Source of the DNA: an uncultured Acidiphilium sp. | Lineage (GTDB): Bacteria; Bacillota; Clostridia; Christensenellales; Borkfalkiaceae | Direction of reading: 5' to 3' | Length of the DNA: 22,200 nt | Assembly (NCBI GenBank): GCA_902495325.1 | Contig: CABUWK010000042.1 | Coordinates: 1-22,200 of the forward strand | Shown here: piece by piece, positions 8,003 to 16,927 of the stretch | Layout of the letters: every line of letters starts with the position of its first letter | How positions within the stretch are numbered: position 1 is the first letter of the stretch | Program-made: the position numbers and the translations under genes | Notes under the pieces: generated by a model | Seen by the model: the letters and a program-made list of their open reading frames with translations, nothing else | Told to the model about the DNA's origin: nothing | Databases searched by the model: none

Positions 8003-10257
8003 CGGATCAATTCCACCCTGATCTCGTGCTCGTCGTTATCGTCAAACAGCGGAACGACGTTTCCTTCGATCCTCGTGCCGTCCACGGTAAGGCGGACGTT
8101 CTTTCCGCCCCTGTTGAGGTAGCGGACGTGCAGACGATTTCCGCGATAATTGCGGTATGCTTCGCACGTTTTCCAGGAAGAGGGGATCGCGGGTTCGATA
8201 TGCAGTCCGTCGTATCCGCGATGAAGCCCGAGGATCCCTTCGTAATAGCACATCAGCCCCCAGGCGGAAGTGCCCGTCTGCCAGGAAAATCCGACCTGCA
8301 TATCGACGGACGGATGCTTCAGATAACAGTTCGTGAACACGTAAGGTTCGGTGGTGGTAACGGAAGAGGGATTGAATTTTCCGTCGGGCGCGATCTTTCT
8401 GAGGGCGGCAACCGCGTTGTCTCCCCTGCCGAGTTTGCAGTCCGCCATCACCTTGAAGCAACCCGCATGGTTGTAAATTCCGCCGTTTTCGTAAACGCCG
8501 GGGAGCATGCCGCTCATTCTTCCGACCGTTTCGTCATACGTTTTGTACGGCGGAACGCACATGGGAATGCCTTCGTCCGTTTCGGTGGAATCCATCGCCG
8601 CGATCACTTTTTCAAGCCGGTCTTCCGGGCATACGCCGGAAAGGATCGACCAGCTTTGGGTATTTACATAGATCTTGCCGCCGTTTTCGCACGTTTTATC
8701 CCCTACGACGCCGTATTTCGAGAAAGCGCGCACGTAATAATCGCCGTTAAAGGCTTTTTCGTTGGTCACCTTCACGAGCTTTTTCTTCGCTTTCGCGAGT
8801 TTTGCCGAATATTCGTTGTCGCCGATATAAGACGAAAGCTCGATCATATCGTCGTAAGCCTTGCAGATCAGCATCGCCATCAGCACCGATTCCGCCTTGT
8901 CGTCCGGAATGTTCAGAGCGTCGTTCCAGTCGGCGTGGTGAATACGCGGAAGCCCGTTCGCGCCGTAGTTGTCTTTGCGTTCAAACCATTTGATCGCCTG
9001 TTTTAAATGTTCGTAAACGGTGGCTTTCCCGCCGTCGAGATAATCGAGTTCGCGGTCGAGATAAGCGAAATCGCCCGATTCCTTCACATAGCCGCAGGCG
9101 GCGTAAATCATCCAAGCGGAGGGGTCGGAATAAATGTTCGGCTCCAGATAAGGATACCAGGTAAGAACGGCATGCCCGTCGGAATACTGATGCGCGACGC
9201 ATTCGTCGATCGTTTTTTTGGCGAGCGGGAGATTGAAGTTGAGCATCGCCATGCCGAGCTGCGCGTTGTCTCTCACCGCCTTTTTGCCGAGCATGCAATA
9301 GGAAACCTGATGTTCCGCCCAGAAATTGAGGATGCGGTCGAACTGAGGCTCGGGGCATTTCGTGCGGAGATTGCCGAAACGGTTTTCGCCGTTTACCGCG
9401 TTTTCGATAATGCCCTCGCATTCGGAAACGAATTTCGGATAAGAAGAGCAAAGGGTTTCTCTGCTCGCGGTGAGCCCGAGGATATAATAAACCGTTTTCT
9501 CTTCGCCGGGAGCAAGCGTCACGCGGTTTTGCAGAATGCCGCCGCGCGTTCTCACCGTCGCAAGAGAACGGGTACAGTCAAGCCCGTGTTCGAGGACATA
9601 AGGTTTCGTCTGCGAACCCATCGTCCCGATGAATTTTTCGTAATTGCCGTCGTAAGAAAACACGGGTTCGCTCGAAGCGATATACCCGGAAGACAGCTCG
9701 TGCGGACGATAAGGATTTCTGTTTTCGTTGAAAACGGCGTTCGCCTCTTCCACGTATTCCGTAAAGGAAGTGGTGACCGAGCTGTAATAGACAGGCTGCG
9801 CATACCCGTTGAGATCGAATGCGGTGATCGCGAAAAGGTCGATCGTTCTCTTCTTGTCGTCGCGGTTTTTCAGCGTGACTTTCCACACTTCCCTCACATC
9901 GTCCGGAGCGATCGCATAGGTGATCGAAGCGGAAATCTTGTTTCCTTCGGAAGAAATGCGGGTAAACTGCTGCCCGTGTTCGCACTTATATCCTTTGATC
10001 CTGTTCAGCGAGGGGTATCCCGCGATGTTCCAGTATTTTTTGCTTTCCGCATCGCGCAGATACAGGAAAGAGGACAGCGGACAGTCGAGCGTGACCTGCA
10101 CGGAATCTTTATTCACGTAACGCGAAAAGGTCGCGCCCGTGTGCGTAACGCTCATAATATAGCTTAAATCGTTGAAGAAATGGTTGCTCCAGTCTTTTCC
10201 CGTTTCGGGATTATACAGGGTAAAAACGCCCTTTTTCGTATCGAATTTATAATTCAT
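7999..10257 (-). CDS. GH94-family glycoside phosphorylase, cytoplasmic
   Basis: The 752-residue protein has the architecture of cellobiose and chitobiose phosphorylases: an N-terminal beta-sandwich (about 1-270), a helical linker, an (alpha/alpha)6 barrel (about 310-690), and a C-terminal beta segment. The signature HHADWNDALN (Asp443 and Asp446) carries the family's catalytic general-acid Asp. VYENGGIYNHAGCF and SWQTGTSAW follow, as in GH94. Such enzymes split a beta-linked disaccharide end with phosphate, giving a sugar 1-phosphate and saving one ATP. No signal peptide, so it works on imported oligosaccharides. It is slightly shorter than well-known cellobiose phosphorylases (about 800 residues), so specificity should not be assumed. 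The start has AAAGGA seven bases upstream and is 11 bases after the SGNH gene. Confidence 0.88.
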   Translation of the reverse strand: MNYKFDTKKGVFTLYNPETGKDWSNHFFNDLSYIMSVTHTGATFSRYVNKDSVQVTLDCPLSSFLYLRDAESKKYWNIAGYPSLNRIKGYKCEHGQQFTRISSEGNKISASITYAIAPDDVREVWKVTLKNRDDKKRTIDLFAITAFDLNGYAQPVYYSSVTTSFTEYVEEANAVFNENRNPYRPHELSSGYIASSEPVFSYDGNYEKFIGTMGSQTKPYVLEHGLDCTRSLATVRTRGGILQNRVTLAPGEEKTVYYILGLTASRETLCSSYPKFVSECEGIIENAVNGENRFGNLRTKCPEPQFDRILNFWAEHQVSYCMLGKKAVRDNAQLGMAMLNFNLPLAKKTIDECVAHQYSDGHAVLTWYPYLEPNIYSDPSAWMIYAACGYVKESGDFAYLDRELDYLDGGKATVYEHLKQAIKWFERKDNYGANGLPRIHHADWNDALNIPDDKAESVLMAMLICKAYDDMIELSSYIGDNEYSAKLAKAKKKLVKVTNEKAFNGDYYVRAFSKYGVVGDKTCENGGKIYVNTQSWSILSGVCPEDRLEKVIAAMDSTETDEGIPMCVPPYKTYDETVGRMSGMLPGVYENGGIYNHAGCFKVMADCKLGRGDNAVAALRKIAPDGKFNPSSVTTTEPYVFTNCYLKHPSVDMQVGFSWQTGTSAWGLMCYYEGILGLHRGYDGLHIEPAIPSSWKTCEAYRNYRGNRLHVRYLNRGGKNVRLTVDGTRIEGNVVPLFDDNDEHEIRVELIR

Positions 10258-10268
10258 GATAATTCCTT

Positions 10269-11036
10269 TCAGTCAAGCACGGCGGAAAGTTTTTCCGCAA
10301 GATATTCTCCGAGAAGTCTGTTGCCCGCATTGTTGAGGTGCAGTCCGTCGACTTCGTATTCTTCATAAGTATAGGCGTCGATCTCCGTGATCTCACGGAA
10401 AGCGTTGAAGCAGGTCACGTTTTTCTTGCTGCACGTATCCGCGATGGCGTCTGCATAATCGGCAAGCGTGAAACCGTATTTGTTTTTGTTCGGGATCCCG
10501 TTCGATTCCTGTTCCCTGCGGTAAAGCGGGGTTACGAAAACGACTTTCGCGGAGGGATAATTTTCAGAAAACCCGTCTATAAGTTCATTAAGCGCGCCGT
10601 AGAAGGTTTCCGCCGTCTCGTCGCCGTAAGCCCCCAACGGGTTCGGCAACGTGCTCGAACCGTAACCGAAATCGTTCGTTCCGCCGAGCACGATGATCAG
10701 ATCGACGTTGCTCGCGATGCGTTGGTAACGCTGCAGAAAAGAGGGGTTCACACCCTGTTTGTCGGGAAGCCCCGCAATGCACGAGCCAGCATATCCCACG
10801 TTCTGGATCGAGGAGATAAACGAGCAGTTTTCGTAAAGATAATCGGTGTAATGTTCGGTCACGATATCGGAATAAACGCCTTTATCGGTCAGACTGTCGC
10901 CTAAAAACGCCGTTTTATAGCTGCCGGCAGGCTTTTTCGCTTCGTCGGACCCGGCAGATTCCGTCGCGCAGCCCGCGCTTCCGAAAGCAAATGCGACGGA
11001 CAGGATCGCCGCCGTTATCAAAATCGATTTTCTCAT
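10269..11036 (-). CDS. SGNH/GDSL-family hydrolase lipoprotein (putative glycan esterase)
   Basis: The frame is open to 11084, but the ATG at 11036 is chosen: it has AGGA six to seven bases upstream and begins a clean lipoprotein signal ending in GSAGC (Cys23). The extra upstream part would be encoded by the intergenic hairpin. The 255-residue protein shows all SGNH blocks: FLGDSLTDKG with nucleophile Ser48, NVGYAGSCIAG (block II Gly), VLGGTNDFG (block III Asn) and DGLHLNNAGN with Asp230 and His233. Related secreted proteins remove O-acetyl or other acyl groups from polysaccharides, which would expose the chain to hydrolases. It is 66 bases after the GH99-like gene, with a hairpin between, and 11 bases before GH94. 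The exact ester is unknown; lysophospholipase-type activity is an alternative. Confidence 0.85.
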   Translation of the reverse strand: MRKSILITAAILSVAFAFGSAGCATESAGSDEAKKPAGSYKTAFLGDSLTDKGVYSDIVTEHYTDYLYENCSFISSIQNVGYAGSCIAGLPDKQGVNPSFLQRYQRIASNVDLIIVLGGTNDFGYGSSTLPNPLGAYGDETAETFYGALNELIDGFSENYPSAKVVFVTPLYRREQESNGIPNKNKYGFTLADYADAIADTCSKKNVTCFNAFREITEIDAYTYEEYEVDGLHLNNAGNRLLGEYLAEKLSAVLD

Positions 11037-11058
11037 ATTTTTCCTGTTTTTCAAGTCT

Positions 11059-11082
11059 GCCGCGGACCGGAAGGTCCGCGGC
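11059..11082 (-). other. GC-rich intercistronic hairpin
   Basis: A perfect 10-bp inverted repeat (GCCGCGGACC at 11059-11068, GGTCCGCGGC at 11073-11082) encloses the four-base loop GGAA; one further T-A pair extends it. It lies between the stop of the GH99-like gene (11103) and the start of the SGNH gene (11036). The minus strand continues with AGACTTGAAAAAC, so there is no T-run and it is not a standard intrinsic terminator. A role in RNA processing or stability, or partial attenuation, is more likely (inference). Confidence 0.75.
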
Positions 11083-11102
11083 AAATACCTGTTTATGATT
11101 TT

Positions 11103-12950
11103 TTAATAACCGTAAGAATAGTTCAGTCTTCCGATCGGCGCGGCGTCTCCCGTGCGGTAAAGTTCCACATGGTCGTAAGCCGCCACGTTATCCGCGACTT
11201 TGAATTCGATGTGATAATTCGTGGAAGACAGCCCGAGATCGGAGAGTTTTACCTTCACGATCATCGTTTTGCCGTAAACGTAAACTTCACCCTCGCCCTT
11301 TTCGGTAAGGCCGCCCTTCCCGTCCGCTTTCATAACGGTCGTTTTCGTTCCGTTTACCGAACGGTTCAGCACATAGCTGTAACCGTTCCACGAATTTCTC
11401 GCGTTGTCCGTTTTGATCAGGATGTTCATCCACTTGTCGTCGCCGCTCTTATAAGCCGTAACGTTTTCCGCAGTGGTCACGCGGAAATACATATACTCGT
11501 CGTCCCGCGCGACTTTTACCGTTTCGATGTCGTTTCTGCCCGACGTATCGGTATACGTCATGCTGCCGACCATTCCCTTCGAATTTCTGTCTTTGCAGTC
11601 GCCCGTAAAGTCCACATAGGCGCGGACGTCGTTCCACTGCTCGTCGTCTTTCGAAGTGTCGATCGTAAGCTTGGGGTACACGTAATGTTTCGCTTCGCTG
11701 TAGTTGAACGTGCGGAGATTGCGGATGGTCTGCATATAGAAGTTATCCGCAACTTTGCTGTTGACGCAGGGCTCGATGTCTCTCGAATATTCCTCGTTGA
11801 ACTGATCCACCGTGAAATAGGTATTCGTGGAAGAATCGTACATCTTTTCGGCTACCCACTCGTTCCAGCCGGTAATGAAGGCGTATTTCACCTTCTGCCC
11901 TTCTTTCTGATAGTTGTAAGCCGTTTCCCACTGCGTCTGATAGTTCAGCCCTTTGCCGTAATTCTCGTGATCGTTCTCACCCTTCGATTCGTCCCAGCCT
12001 CTGCCGTGCGTGCCGTTCGTGTCGCTGAACCGAACGCTGTAGTGCTGCGCGACGGAAATGCTCAGCCAATCGGTGTGAAGGGGCTGCGGATACTGGAATT
12101 CGATCCATGCCGCGCCGTCGGATTTTTCGTAATCGTTGATGGGCCACTGACGGGTACGGAAATCGAAGAAATCCAGGTATTTCCCGTCGTCGAAAGTCGA
12201 TAAAAACTGATCGCTGGCGAGTTCGTGGCGGGTGATCATCGGCTTGCCGTTCGGGCAGAACCAAAGGTCTTTATACGTATCGTTTGCGTAGAAGTAATTG
12301 TAAACTTCGCGCAGGGTGTTCGGATAAACGGTATTTTTCGCGTCGTTATTGGCGATATAATACATCACCTTCGGCACGTTCCAGCCCTTGTTGTAATACT
12401 CGAGCATAACGGGGAAAAGCACGTCCGTGACCGACTGATAAGTCACCGCGTTCGAGGTATCGAGCACGATAAAATCGATCCCCGCAAGGGTGAGCATTTC
12501 GATCTGTTTGCGGATCACCCATTCGTCCGAAGAATTATAGTAGCCAAAAACGGGTTCGCCCCAGAAATGCGCCGCACCCACGGGCGAAGATCTCGTATTG
12601 CCCTGAAAAGCGTCGAGATCGAGCCCGTCCTGCGTGATCCTGCTGATGTCGTAAATTCCCCTGTGGTTCTGATGTTGCCCGAGGGAAAGGAAGAAGAACA
12701 TGCCGACATAGGCTTCGTTATCCTTTTTTCCGTCTACGGTCACGATGCTTCTGCCGTAATCGTCCGTTCCGACGATGTTGAGCGAAGTGTATTCTTTGTC
12801 GGTGATATCTCTCGTGTCTTCAACCCTTTTCGTCTCGTCATAGCCGGGGATCACGGGATCCGTGTCCGCCGTGCTTCCGCCGCACGAAGCGGCGGAAAAG
12901 GCGAGCGAACAGGCAAGCAGACTGCTTGCAATCGTCATTGTTTTTTTCAT
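11103..12950 (-). CDS. GH99/WbsX-like glycoside hydrolase lipoprotein with C-terminal sugar-binding-type module
   Basis: The start is the ATG at 12950, which forms ATGA with the upstream stop; the longer frame has a basic non-signal prefix. The 615-residue product has a lipoprotein signal ending in SAASC (Cys23). Residues about 75-420 resemble the GH99 / WbsX-like (beta/alpha)8 families: MFFFLSLGQHQ at the first strand, GIDFIVLDTSNA, KVMYYIANNDA, and FITGWNEW with Glu364, the usual acidic residue of the GWNEW motif. GH99 enzymes are endo-acting alpha-mannosidases or mannanases, but the substrate here is uncertain. Residues about 450-615 (YMYFRVTTAENV, MNILIKTDN, YHIEFKVAD) look like a CBM9/DOMON-type beta-sandwich. 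Surface location and pairing with the Ig-repeat protein suggest the initial endo-cleavage. The call is by motif, moderate in detail. Confidence 0.68.
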   Translation of the reverse strand: MKKTMTIASSLLACSLAFSAASCGGSTADTDPVIPGYDETKRVEDTRDITDKEYTSLNIVGTDDYGRSIVTVDGKKDNEAYVGMFFFLSLGQHQNHRGIYDISRITQDGLDLDAFQGNTRSSPVGAAHFWGEPVFGYYNSSDEWVIRKQIEMLTLAGIDFIVLDTSNAVTYQSVTDVLFPVMLEYYNKGWNVPKVMYYIANNDAKNTVYPNTLREVYNYFYANDTYKDLWFCPNGKPMITRHELASDQFLSTFDDGKYLDFFDFRTRQWPINDYEKSDGAAWIEFQYPQPLHTDWLSISVAQHYSVRFSDTNGTHGRGWDESKGENDHENYGKGLNYQTQWETAYNYQKEGQKVKYAFITGWNEWVAEKMYDSSTNTYFTVDQFNEEYSRDIEPCVNSKVADNFYMQTIRNLRTFNYSEAKHYVYPKLTIDTSKDDEQWNDVRAYVDFTGDCKDRNSKGMVGSMTYTDTSGRNDIETVKVARDDEYMYFRVTTAENVTAYKSGDDKWMNILIKTDNARNSWNGYSYVLNRSVNGTKTTVMKADGKGGLTEKGEGEVYVYGKTMIVKVKLSDLGLSSTNYHIEFKVADNVAAYDHVELYRTGDAAPIGRLNYSYGY

Positions 12951-15900
12951 TTTCTCTTTCTCTTTGCGATAAACGCGAGACCGAGCATGGCAAGCCCGGA
13001 AAGACCTGCCGCGTCGAGCGCACTTCCGCAACCGCCCGTTTTTCCGCTATCCGGGTTTTTCACCGTGATTTCGAAAGAAACGACCTGTCCGAAGTAGGTG
13101 TACGTAAGGGTCTGCGTACCTTCGGTGTCTTTCTTGAATCCATCGACTTCGCTTGCGCCGGGAACGATGATTTCTTCGCCGCCGTCCTCGTATTTCGCAA
13201 GGATCTGAAGCCCTGTCAGATCGAGCTTTTCGCCGGGAGCATACGTCGTTTTCTTGGGAAGAGAAGCGATCGTAAGAGCGTCGGAAGCGACTTTGTCTCC
13301 GTCCTTCTTCAAAGGTCTCGTCCAGCCGTAACCGTCTTCGTTATGAATGGTGATCGTCTCTTTTAACACCGCGCCCGCAATCGGCGTTGCGTACTGATAA
13401 GCGTTGTTATTGCCCCAAAGTTCGCCGGAAAGAACGCCGTTCACGGTGTACCACTGGAATCCGGGAAGGAAGGTAACCGTTTCCACGACTTCCGATTCCC
13501 CTTCGATATAGTGAATGCCTTTGTCGTCCGGATCGTTCTTGTCGGCGCGTTTGTCGACCCACGTCGCGGGGACAAGTTTCGTCGTATCGAGGTGAATGAC
13601 AAGCTGAGAAGTCCAGACCGCAAGACGGGTCACTTTGCCTTCCGCAACGAGATCGCTGACCTTTTTACCGTTGATAAGCATATAATCCGCAACATAATCG
13701 AGCTGATTTGCTCCCCAGAAGGAGTTGAGCTGTTCGTAAACGCCGTTTAAAGTGAAGGAGATCACGAGGGAGTTATGCTGCGTGCTTTCATAAGAAGTCG
13801 CTGCGGAAACATAATCGATGCCGAGATATTTATTTGTAGAAATGTTCTTCACTTCCACTTCGAAGGTCACTTCGAATTCGCCGTACACAACTTTGATCGT
13901 CTGCACGCCGAACTTGCGGGAATCGAAACCGGTGACCGTAAGGCTGTCATGCGAAATTTCTTTCGTCGTTCCGTTGCCGTATTTCGCCGTAACGACAAGC
14001 CCCGTGAGGTCGAGTTCGTTTTCGATACCGAAATCGTAATCTTTCTTCGTCGGTTCGGAAGTGATCTCCACTTCGCTTAAAACAATGTCTTCTACGGTCA
14101 CGTCGAAGGTGACGGTCTTGCCGCCGTAAGTGACGGTAACGGTTTTATTGCCGGCGGAAGCGAAATCGTATTCGCACATATCCGCGGTCAGATCGACATA
14201 TTCCACGTCGAAGCCCTTATATTTCACCGCGAGGGACAGCCCCGTAACGTCGATCACGTCGCCCTTGTTATAGGCAGCCTTCGGCGTTCCTTTCAGGGTA
14301 ACGGTGTCGATCACTTTGTTTACCTTGTCGTTTTTGAAGGAGAAATACAACGGAGACGTAACGACCGCGTTTTCGATCGGTTCGTACGTTTCGGGCGTAG
14401 GCGCACCCCATGCGTCGGAAGAATTCGTAAGCCATGCGAACCCGGGCAGGAAGCAGATCTCCGCGCCGCTTTTTACCGTAGCCATGAATTCGGCGTCGTC
14501 GATATGGAAACCGAAGTTTCTGCCGTTCATGAGCATGCGCGCCACTTTGCCTTCGCTTACAAGCTGCGTAAGCGTTACGCCGTTAATGGTCACGAGGTCG
14601 CCGTTCGTCTTTCCGATGATAAGAGACTTCGCTTTGTCAACGTTCCAGAGAGCTTTCAAGGGCGCGGTGACGTCGTCGATCCCGACGAAGTTCGCATAAC
14701 CCGTACCTTCCGAACCGTAAACGGGTCCGTAGTTGATGCCTTTGATGAAAGACGTTCCGTCGTAAGCGGAAACGGTATAACCGATCTCGCAGGTGTTGTC
14801 TTTATAAGTTACGGTCGCCTTGAAATCACCCGCTTTTTCGTTGGTATAACCGCCGATCATAGCGAGGGTCAGGTCGACTTCTTCCGTCGTATTGTCCGAA
14901 TAGGAAACGACGAGTTTCGCCCCTTCCGTAAGGGTCGCGTTAAGAGAATACTGCTTTAAAGAAAGTTTCGCGTTGTCTTTCACGGCGATGCCGGTGATCG
15001 TTGCGACCGGCGCTTTCACCGTTACCTTCTGCGTTGCGGAAACGCCGTTATAAGTTACGGTAACGTCCTTTTCGCCCGCTTCGGAGAAGTCATAGGAAAC
15101 CATTCTGTCCTTCACCGCAAACGTCTTTTCGCCGCCGTCGCTGTAAACCGCTTTCACGGTCATTCCTTCCGCAGAGAAATTGTCTCCGGTCAGGTATTCC
15201 GTTTTCGAAGGAGCGGAAACCACGGTGAGGCTTTCCGTCTTTCTCACGAGCATTTTGTCGGAAGTTCCCGGCTTATCTGCCACCGTGAAAGTATAATCGC
15301 AGGGCGTTCTCGCACCGATCGCTTTCTTCGTATTGCCGTACATACGGAACCCTCTGAGAATGGTAACCGTTTCGAGATTGTTATATTTGAAAGAGCCGTC
15401 CGTATGAACGCGCAGGCAGTAAAGTCCTTCGCCGAACCACCCCATGCAGAATCTCGCAAGTCCCGCGCCTTCCGCATTGAGCTGATCGAACGTTTTCCCG
15501 TTCAGAAGCACGTGCGCTTTGATATCGGCAAACGCCGCTTCGAAACCGGCACCGTCGTACCAGCCGTCCGTACCGCCGGTAAGCCCTTTAAACGCGCCTT
15601 CTTTTCCGAAGCCGGCATTGGTGGTAAACCAGATGCTGATGCCGCTGTCGTTCATTTTGAAAGTCGCGCCGTCTTCGCCGTCATAATAGCCGTCGAGAGG
15701 AATGACGTACATGTTGCCCGCGGCAAATTCCGTCGTTCTTTCGGTCACGGTTACGGTAACGTCGCAGGAAACGGTCGTGTTGCCTTCGGTATAAACGATT
15801 TTACCTTTTCTTTCGCCGAGTTCGGAAGGATCTACCGAAATCATATCCGCAACAACGTCGATCTCTGCGGTTTCTCCGCCTTCGTACGTTGCGGTCGCTT

Positions 15901-16822
15901 TCAGCCCGTTCAGGGTCATCTGTTTGAACGTACCGTTCAGTTCGATCGAAACGGAACCTTCTTTATACACAATTCCCGTAAGAACTTTTGCGGGAGCGTT
16001 CACGGTGACAGCCTGCGTAACGGTCTGCCCGCCGTAGGAAACGGTAACGGTCTTTTCGCCCGCCTCCGAGAAATCGGCACTGCACATAGCAGAAGTAACG
16101 TTGATCGACTTATTGCCGTTCGTTTCGGTCACGGCTTCGATCGTCATTCCCGCGGGATCGAACGTATCGCCTACCGTGTAAGTCACCTTTTCGGGCGCGC
16201 TCGAAACCGTAAGAGAAGTTGCCGCATACTGATAAGCGTCAGCCGTTTTGTTGACATAGAGTTTCAGATCTGCGGGGAATTCCGTGGCGGAAAGTTTTTC
16301 GCTTGCCGTCTTTGTGAACACCCAGTCTCCCGTAGTTCCGTCCACGCCCTGGAAAAGGACGAATCCCTTTTTGAAAGTTACATATCTGATCGTGTTTACG
16401 TCAACAACGCCGTTTTCGCACTGAAGATACATTCCCGCGCCGTAAACGGCAATACGGAACGCTCTCTTTCCGCTGTCAGAAGACCACTGCGAAACGGTTT
16501 TGCTTGCCGTTCCGTTATCCACGACGATCAGATCGCCGATCGTAACGCCTTCGGAAACAACGGCGTTTTCCATAAAGCTGCCGTCGCTCATATTCACGCC
16601 TTTGAAGTGGAATTTGAGAAGGTTAGCCGCACCGTCCGCCGTAGGCTGACCGATATTGCTGTTCGGTCCCTGAGAAAGATCGATGATATCTTCCACGGTG
16701 CCTTCCGCATCCGCCACGATCCCGCCGTCACGGCGATATGTCGCAACACCGAGAACCGTCATAAGCGCGACGCAGATGCCGAGCACTGCGACGAGCAATT
16801 TTTTGCCTGCTGATTTTATCAT
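12947..16822 (-). CDS. Large Ig-repeat (Big_3-type) surface protein with four copies of an unrecognised module and a C-terminal anchor
   Basis: The protein has 1291 residues and starts behind an AGGAGG site. An N-terminal hydrophobic export segment (about 8-28) is followed by alternating modules. Seven Ig-like units of the bacterial Big_3 type lie at about 203-276, 281-360, 531-604, 609-685, 837-911, 914-993 and 1183-1256; the clearest read as P.K..Y..GD.hD..GM.h.A.Y..G. then EAGEKTVTVSYGG.T. Between them sit four longer modules (about 42-200, 365-530, 690-833, 998-1180) with a shared core. The tail is GGCGSALD, a hydrophobic stretch, and AKRKRK. No catalytic signature is seen. Likely role: a cell-surface glycan-binding or scaffolding protein serving the downstream hydrolase, whose start it overlaps by four bases. 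Binding is inferred from architecture and context. Confidence 0.8.
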   Translation of the reverse strand: MIKSAGKKLLVAVLGICVALMTVLGVATYRRDGGIVADAEGTVEDIIDLSQGPNSNIGQPTADGAANLLKFHFKGVNMSDGSFMENAVVSEGVTIGDLIVVDNGTASKTVSQWSSDSGKRAFRIAVYGAGMYLQCENGVVDVNTIRYVTFKKGFVLFQGVDGTTGDWVFTKTASEKLSATEFPADLKLYVNKTADAYQYAATSLTVSSAPEKVTYTVGDTFDPAGMTIEAVTETNGNKSINVTSAMCSADFSEAGEKTVTVSYGGQTVTQAVTVNAPAKVLTGIVYKEGSVSIELNGTFKQMTLNGLKATATYEGGETAEIDVVADMISVDPSELGERKGKIVYTEGNTTVSCDVTVTVTERTTEFAAGNMYVIPLDGYYDGEDGATFKMNDSGISIWFTTNAGFGKEGAFKGLTGGTDGWYDGAGFEAAFADIKAHVLLNGKTFDQLNAEGAGLARFCMGWFGEGLYCLRVHTDGSFKYNNLETVTILRGFRMYGNTKKAIGARTPCDYTFTVADKPGTSDKMLVRKTESLTVVSAPSKTEYLTGDNFSAEGMTVKAVYSDGGEKTFAVKDRMVSYDFSEAGEKDVTVTYNGVSATQKVTVKAPVATITGIAVKDNAKLSLKQYSLNATLTEGAKLVVSYSDNTTEEVDLTLAMIGGYTNEKAGDFKATVTYKDNTCEIGYTVSAYDGTSFIKGINYGPVYGSEGTGYANFVGIDDVTAPLKALWNVDKAKSLIIGKTNGDLVTINGVTLTQLVSEGKVARMLMNGRNFGFHIDDAEFMATVKSGAEICFLPGFAWLTNSSDAWGAPTPETYEPIENAVVTSPLYFSFKNDKVNKVIDTVTLKGTPKAAYNKGDVIDVTGLSLAVKYKGFDVEYVDLTADMCEYDFASAGNKTVTVTYGGKTVTFDVTVEDIVLSEVEITSEPTKKDYDFGIENELDLTGLVVTAKYGNGTTKEISHDSLTVTGFDSRKFGVQTIKVVYGEFEVTFEVEVKNISTNKYLGIDYVSAATSYESTQHNSLVISFTLNGVYEQLNSFWGANQLDYVADYMLINGKKVSDLVAEGKVTRLAVWTSQLVIHLDTTKLVPATWVDKRADKNDPDDKGIHYIEGESEVVETVTFLPGFQWYTVNGVLSGELWGNNNAYQYATPIAGAVLKETITIHNEDGYGWTRPLKKDGDKVASDALTIASLPKKTTYAPGEKLDLTGLQILAKYEDGGEEIIVPGASEVDGFKKDTEGTQTLTYTYFGQVVSFEITVKNPDSGKTGGCGSALDAAGLSGLAMLGLAFIAKRKRK
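13283..16699 (-). repeat. Four diverged copies of an unrecognised 145-185-residue protein module
   Basis: Within the Ig-repeat protein, the spans about 16223-16699, 15233-15730, 14324-14755 and 13283-13831 encode modules with a common layout. First comes a hydrophobic strand with (I/L)NGK or a variant. Then follow (L)..EG...R, a short strand with a basic or His residue, and ETVTFLPGFQWY in the best copy. The other copies read AEICFLPGFAWL, ETVTILRGFRMY and RYVTFKKGFVLF. Each ends in a region leading into an Ig unit. The first copy is the most diverged. DNA identity between copies is low, so these are old protein-level duplications. Confidence 0.65.
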
Positions 16823-16850
16823 AATTTCCTCCTGAAAATTATTTTTCTTC

Positions 16851-16910
16851 CGCGGTTTTCCTTCGGTCGGAAATATTACCTGCTCTTTCCGACCGGCAGA
16901 ACCCGCGGTA
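16851..16910 (-). other. Long intercistronic stem-loop between permease and Ig-repeat genes
   Basis: The 105-base gap holds a perfect 10-bp inverted repeat, CGGTCGGAAA (16864-16873) and TTTCCGACCG (16886-16895), with a 12-base loop. An outer pair, CCGCGGTT (16851-16858) against AACCCGCGG (16900-16908), matches with one bulged base. On the minus strand the structure is followed by AAGAAAAATAATTTTC, not by a T-run, and then by the AGGAGG site of the next gene. It more likely stabilises or divides the message than ends it (inference). Confidence 0.7.
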
Positions 16911-16927
16911 CGATACGTTAAAAAGTT

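Noticed and set aside
13283..16699. CRISPR-like or DNA-level tandem repeat in the Ig-repeat gene
   Set aside because: The periodicity is only at protein level; copies differ strongly in DNA and the spacing is irregular.
15404..16813. Long + strand open frames opposite the operon (for example 15404-16813, 18094-19410, 9007-10167)
   Set aside because: All are mirror frames caused by the codon bias of the minus-strand genes. They have no ribosome sites, and their products are low-complexity and basic or hydrophobic.
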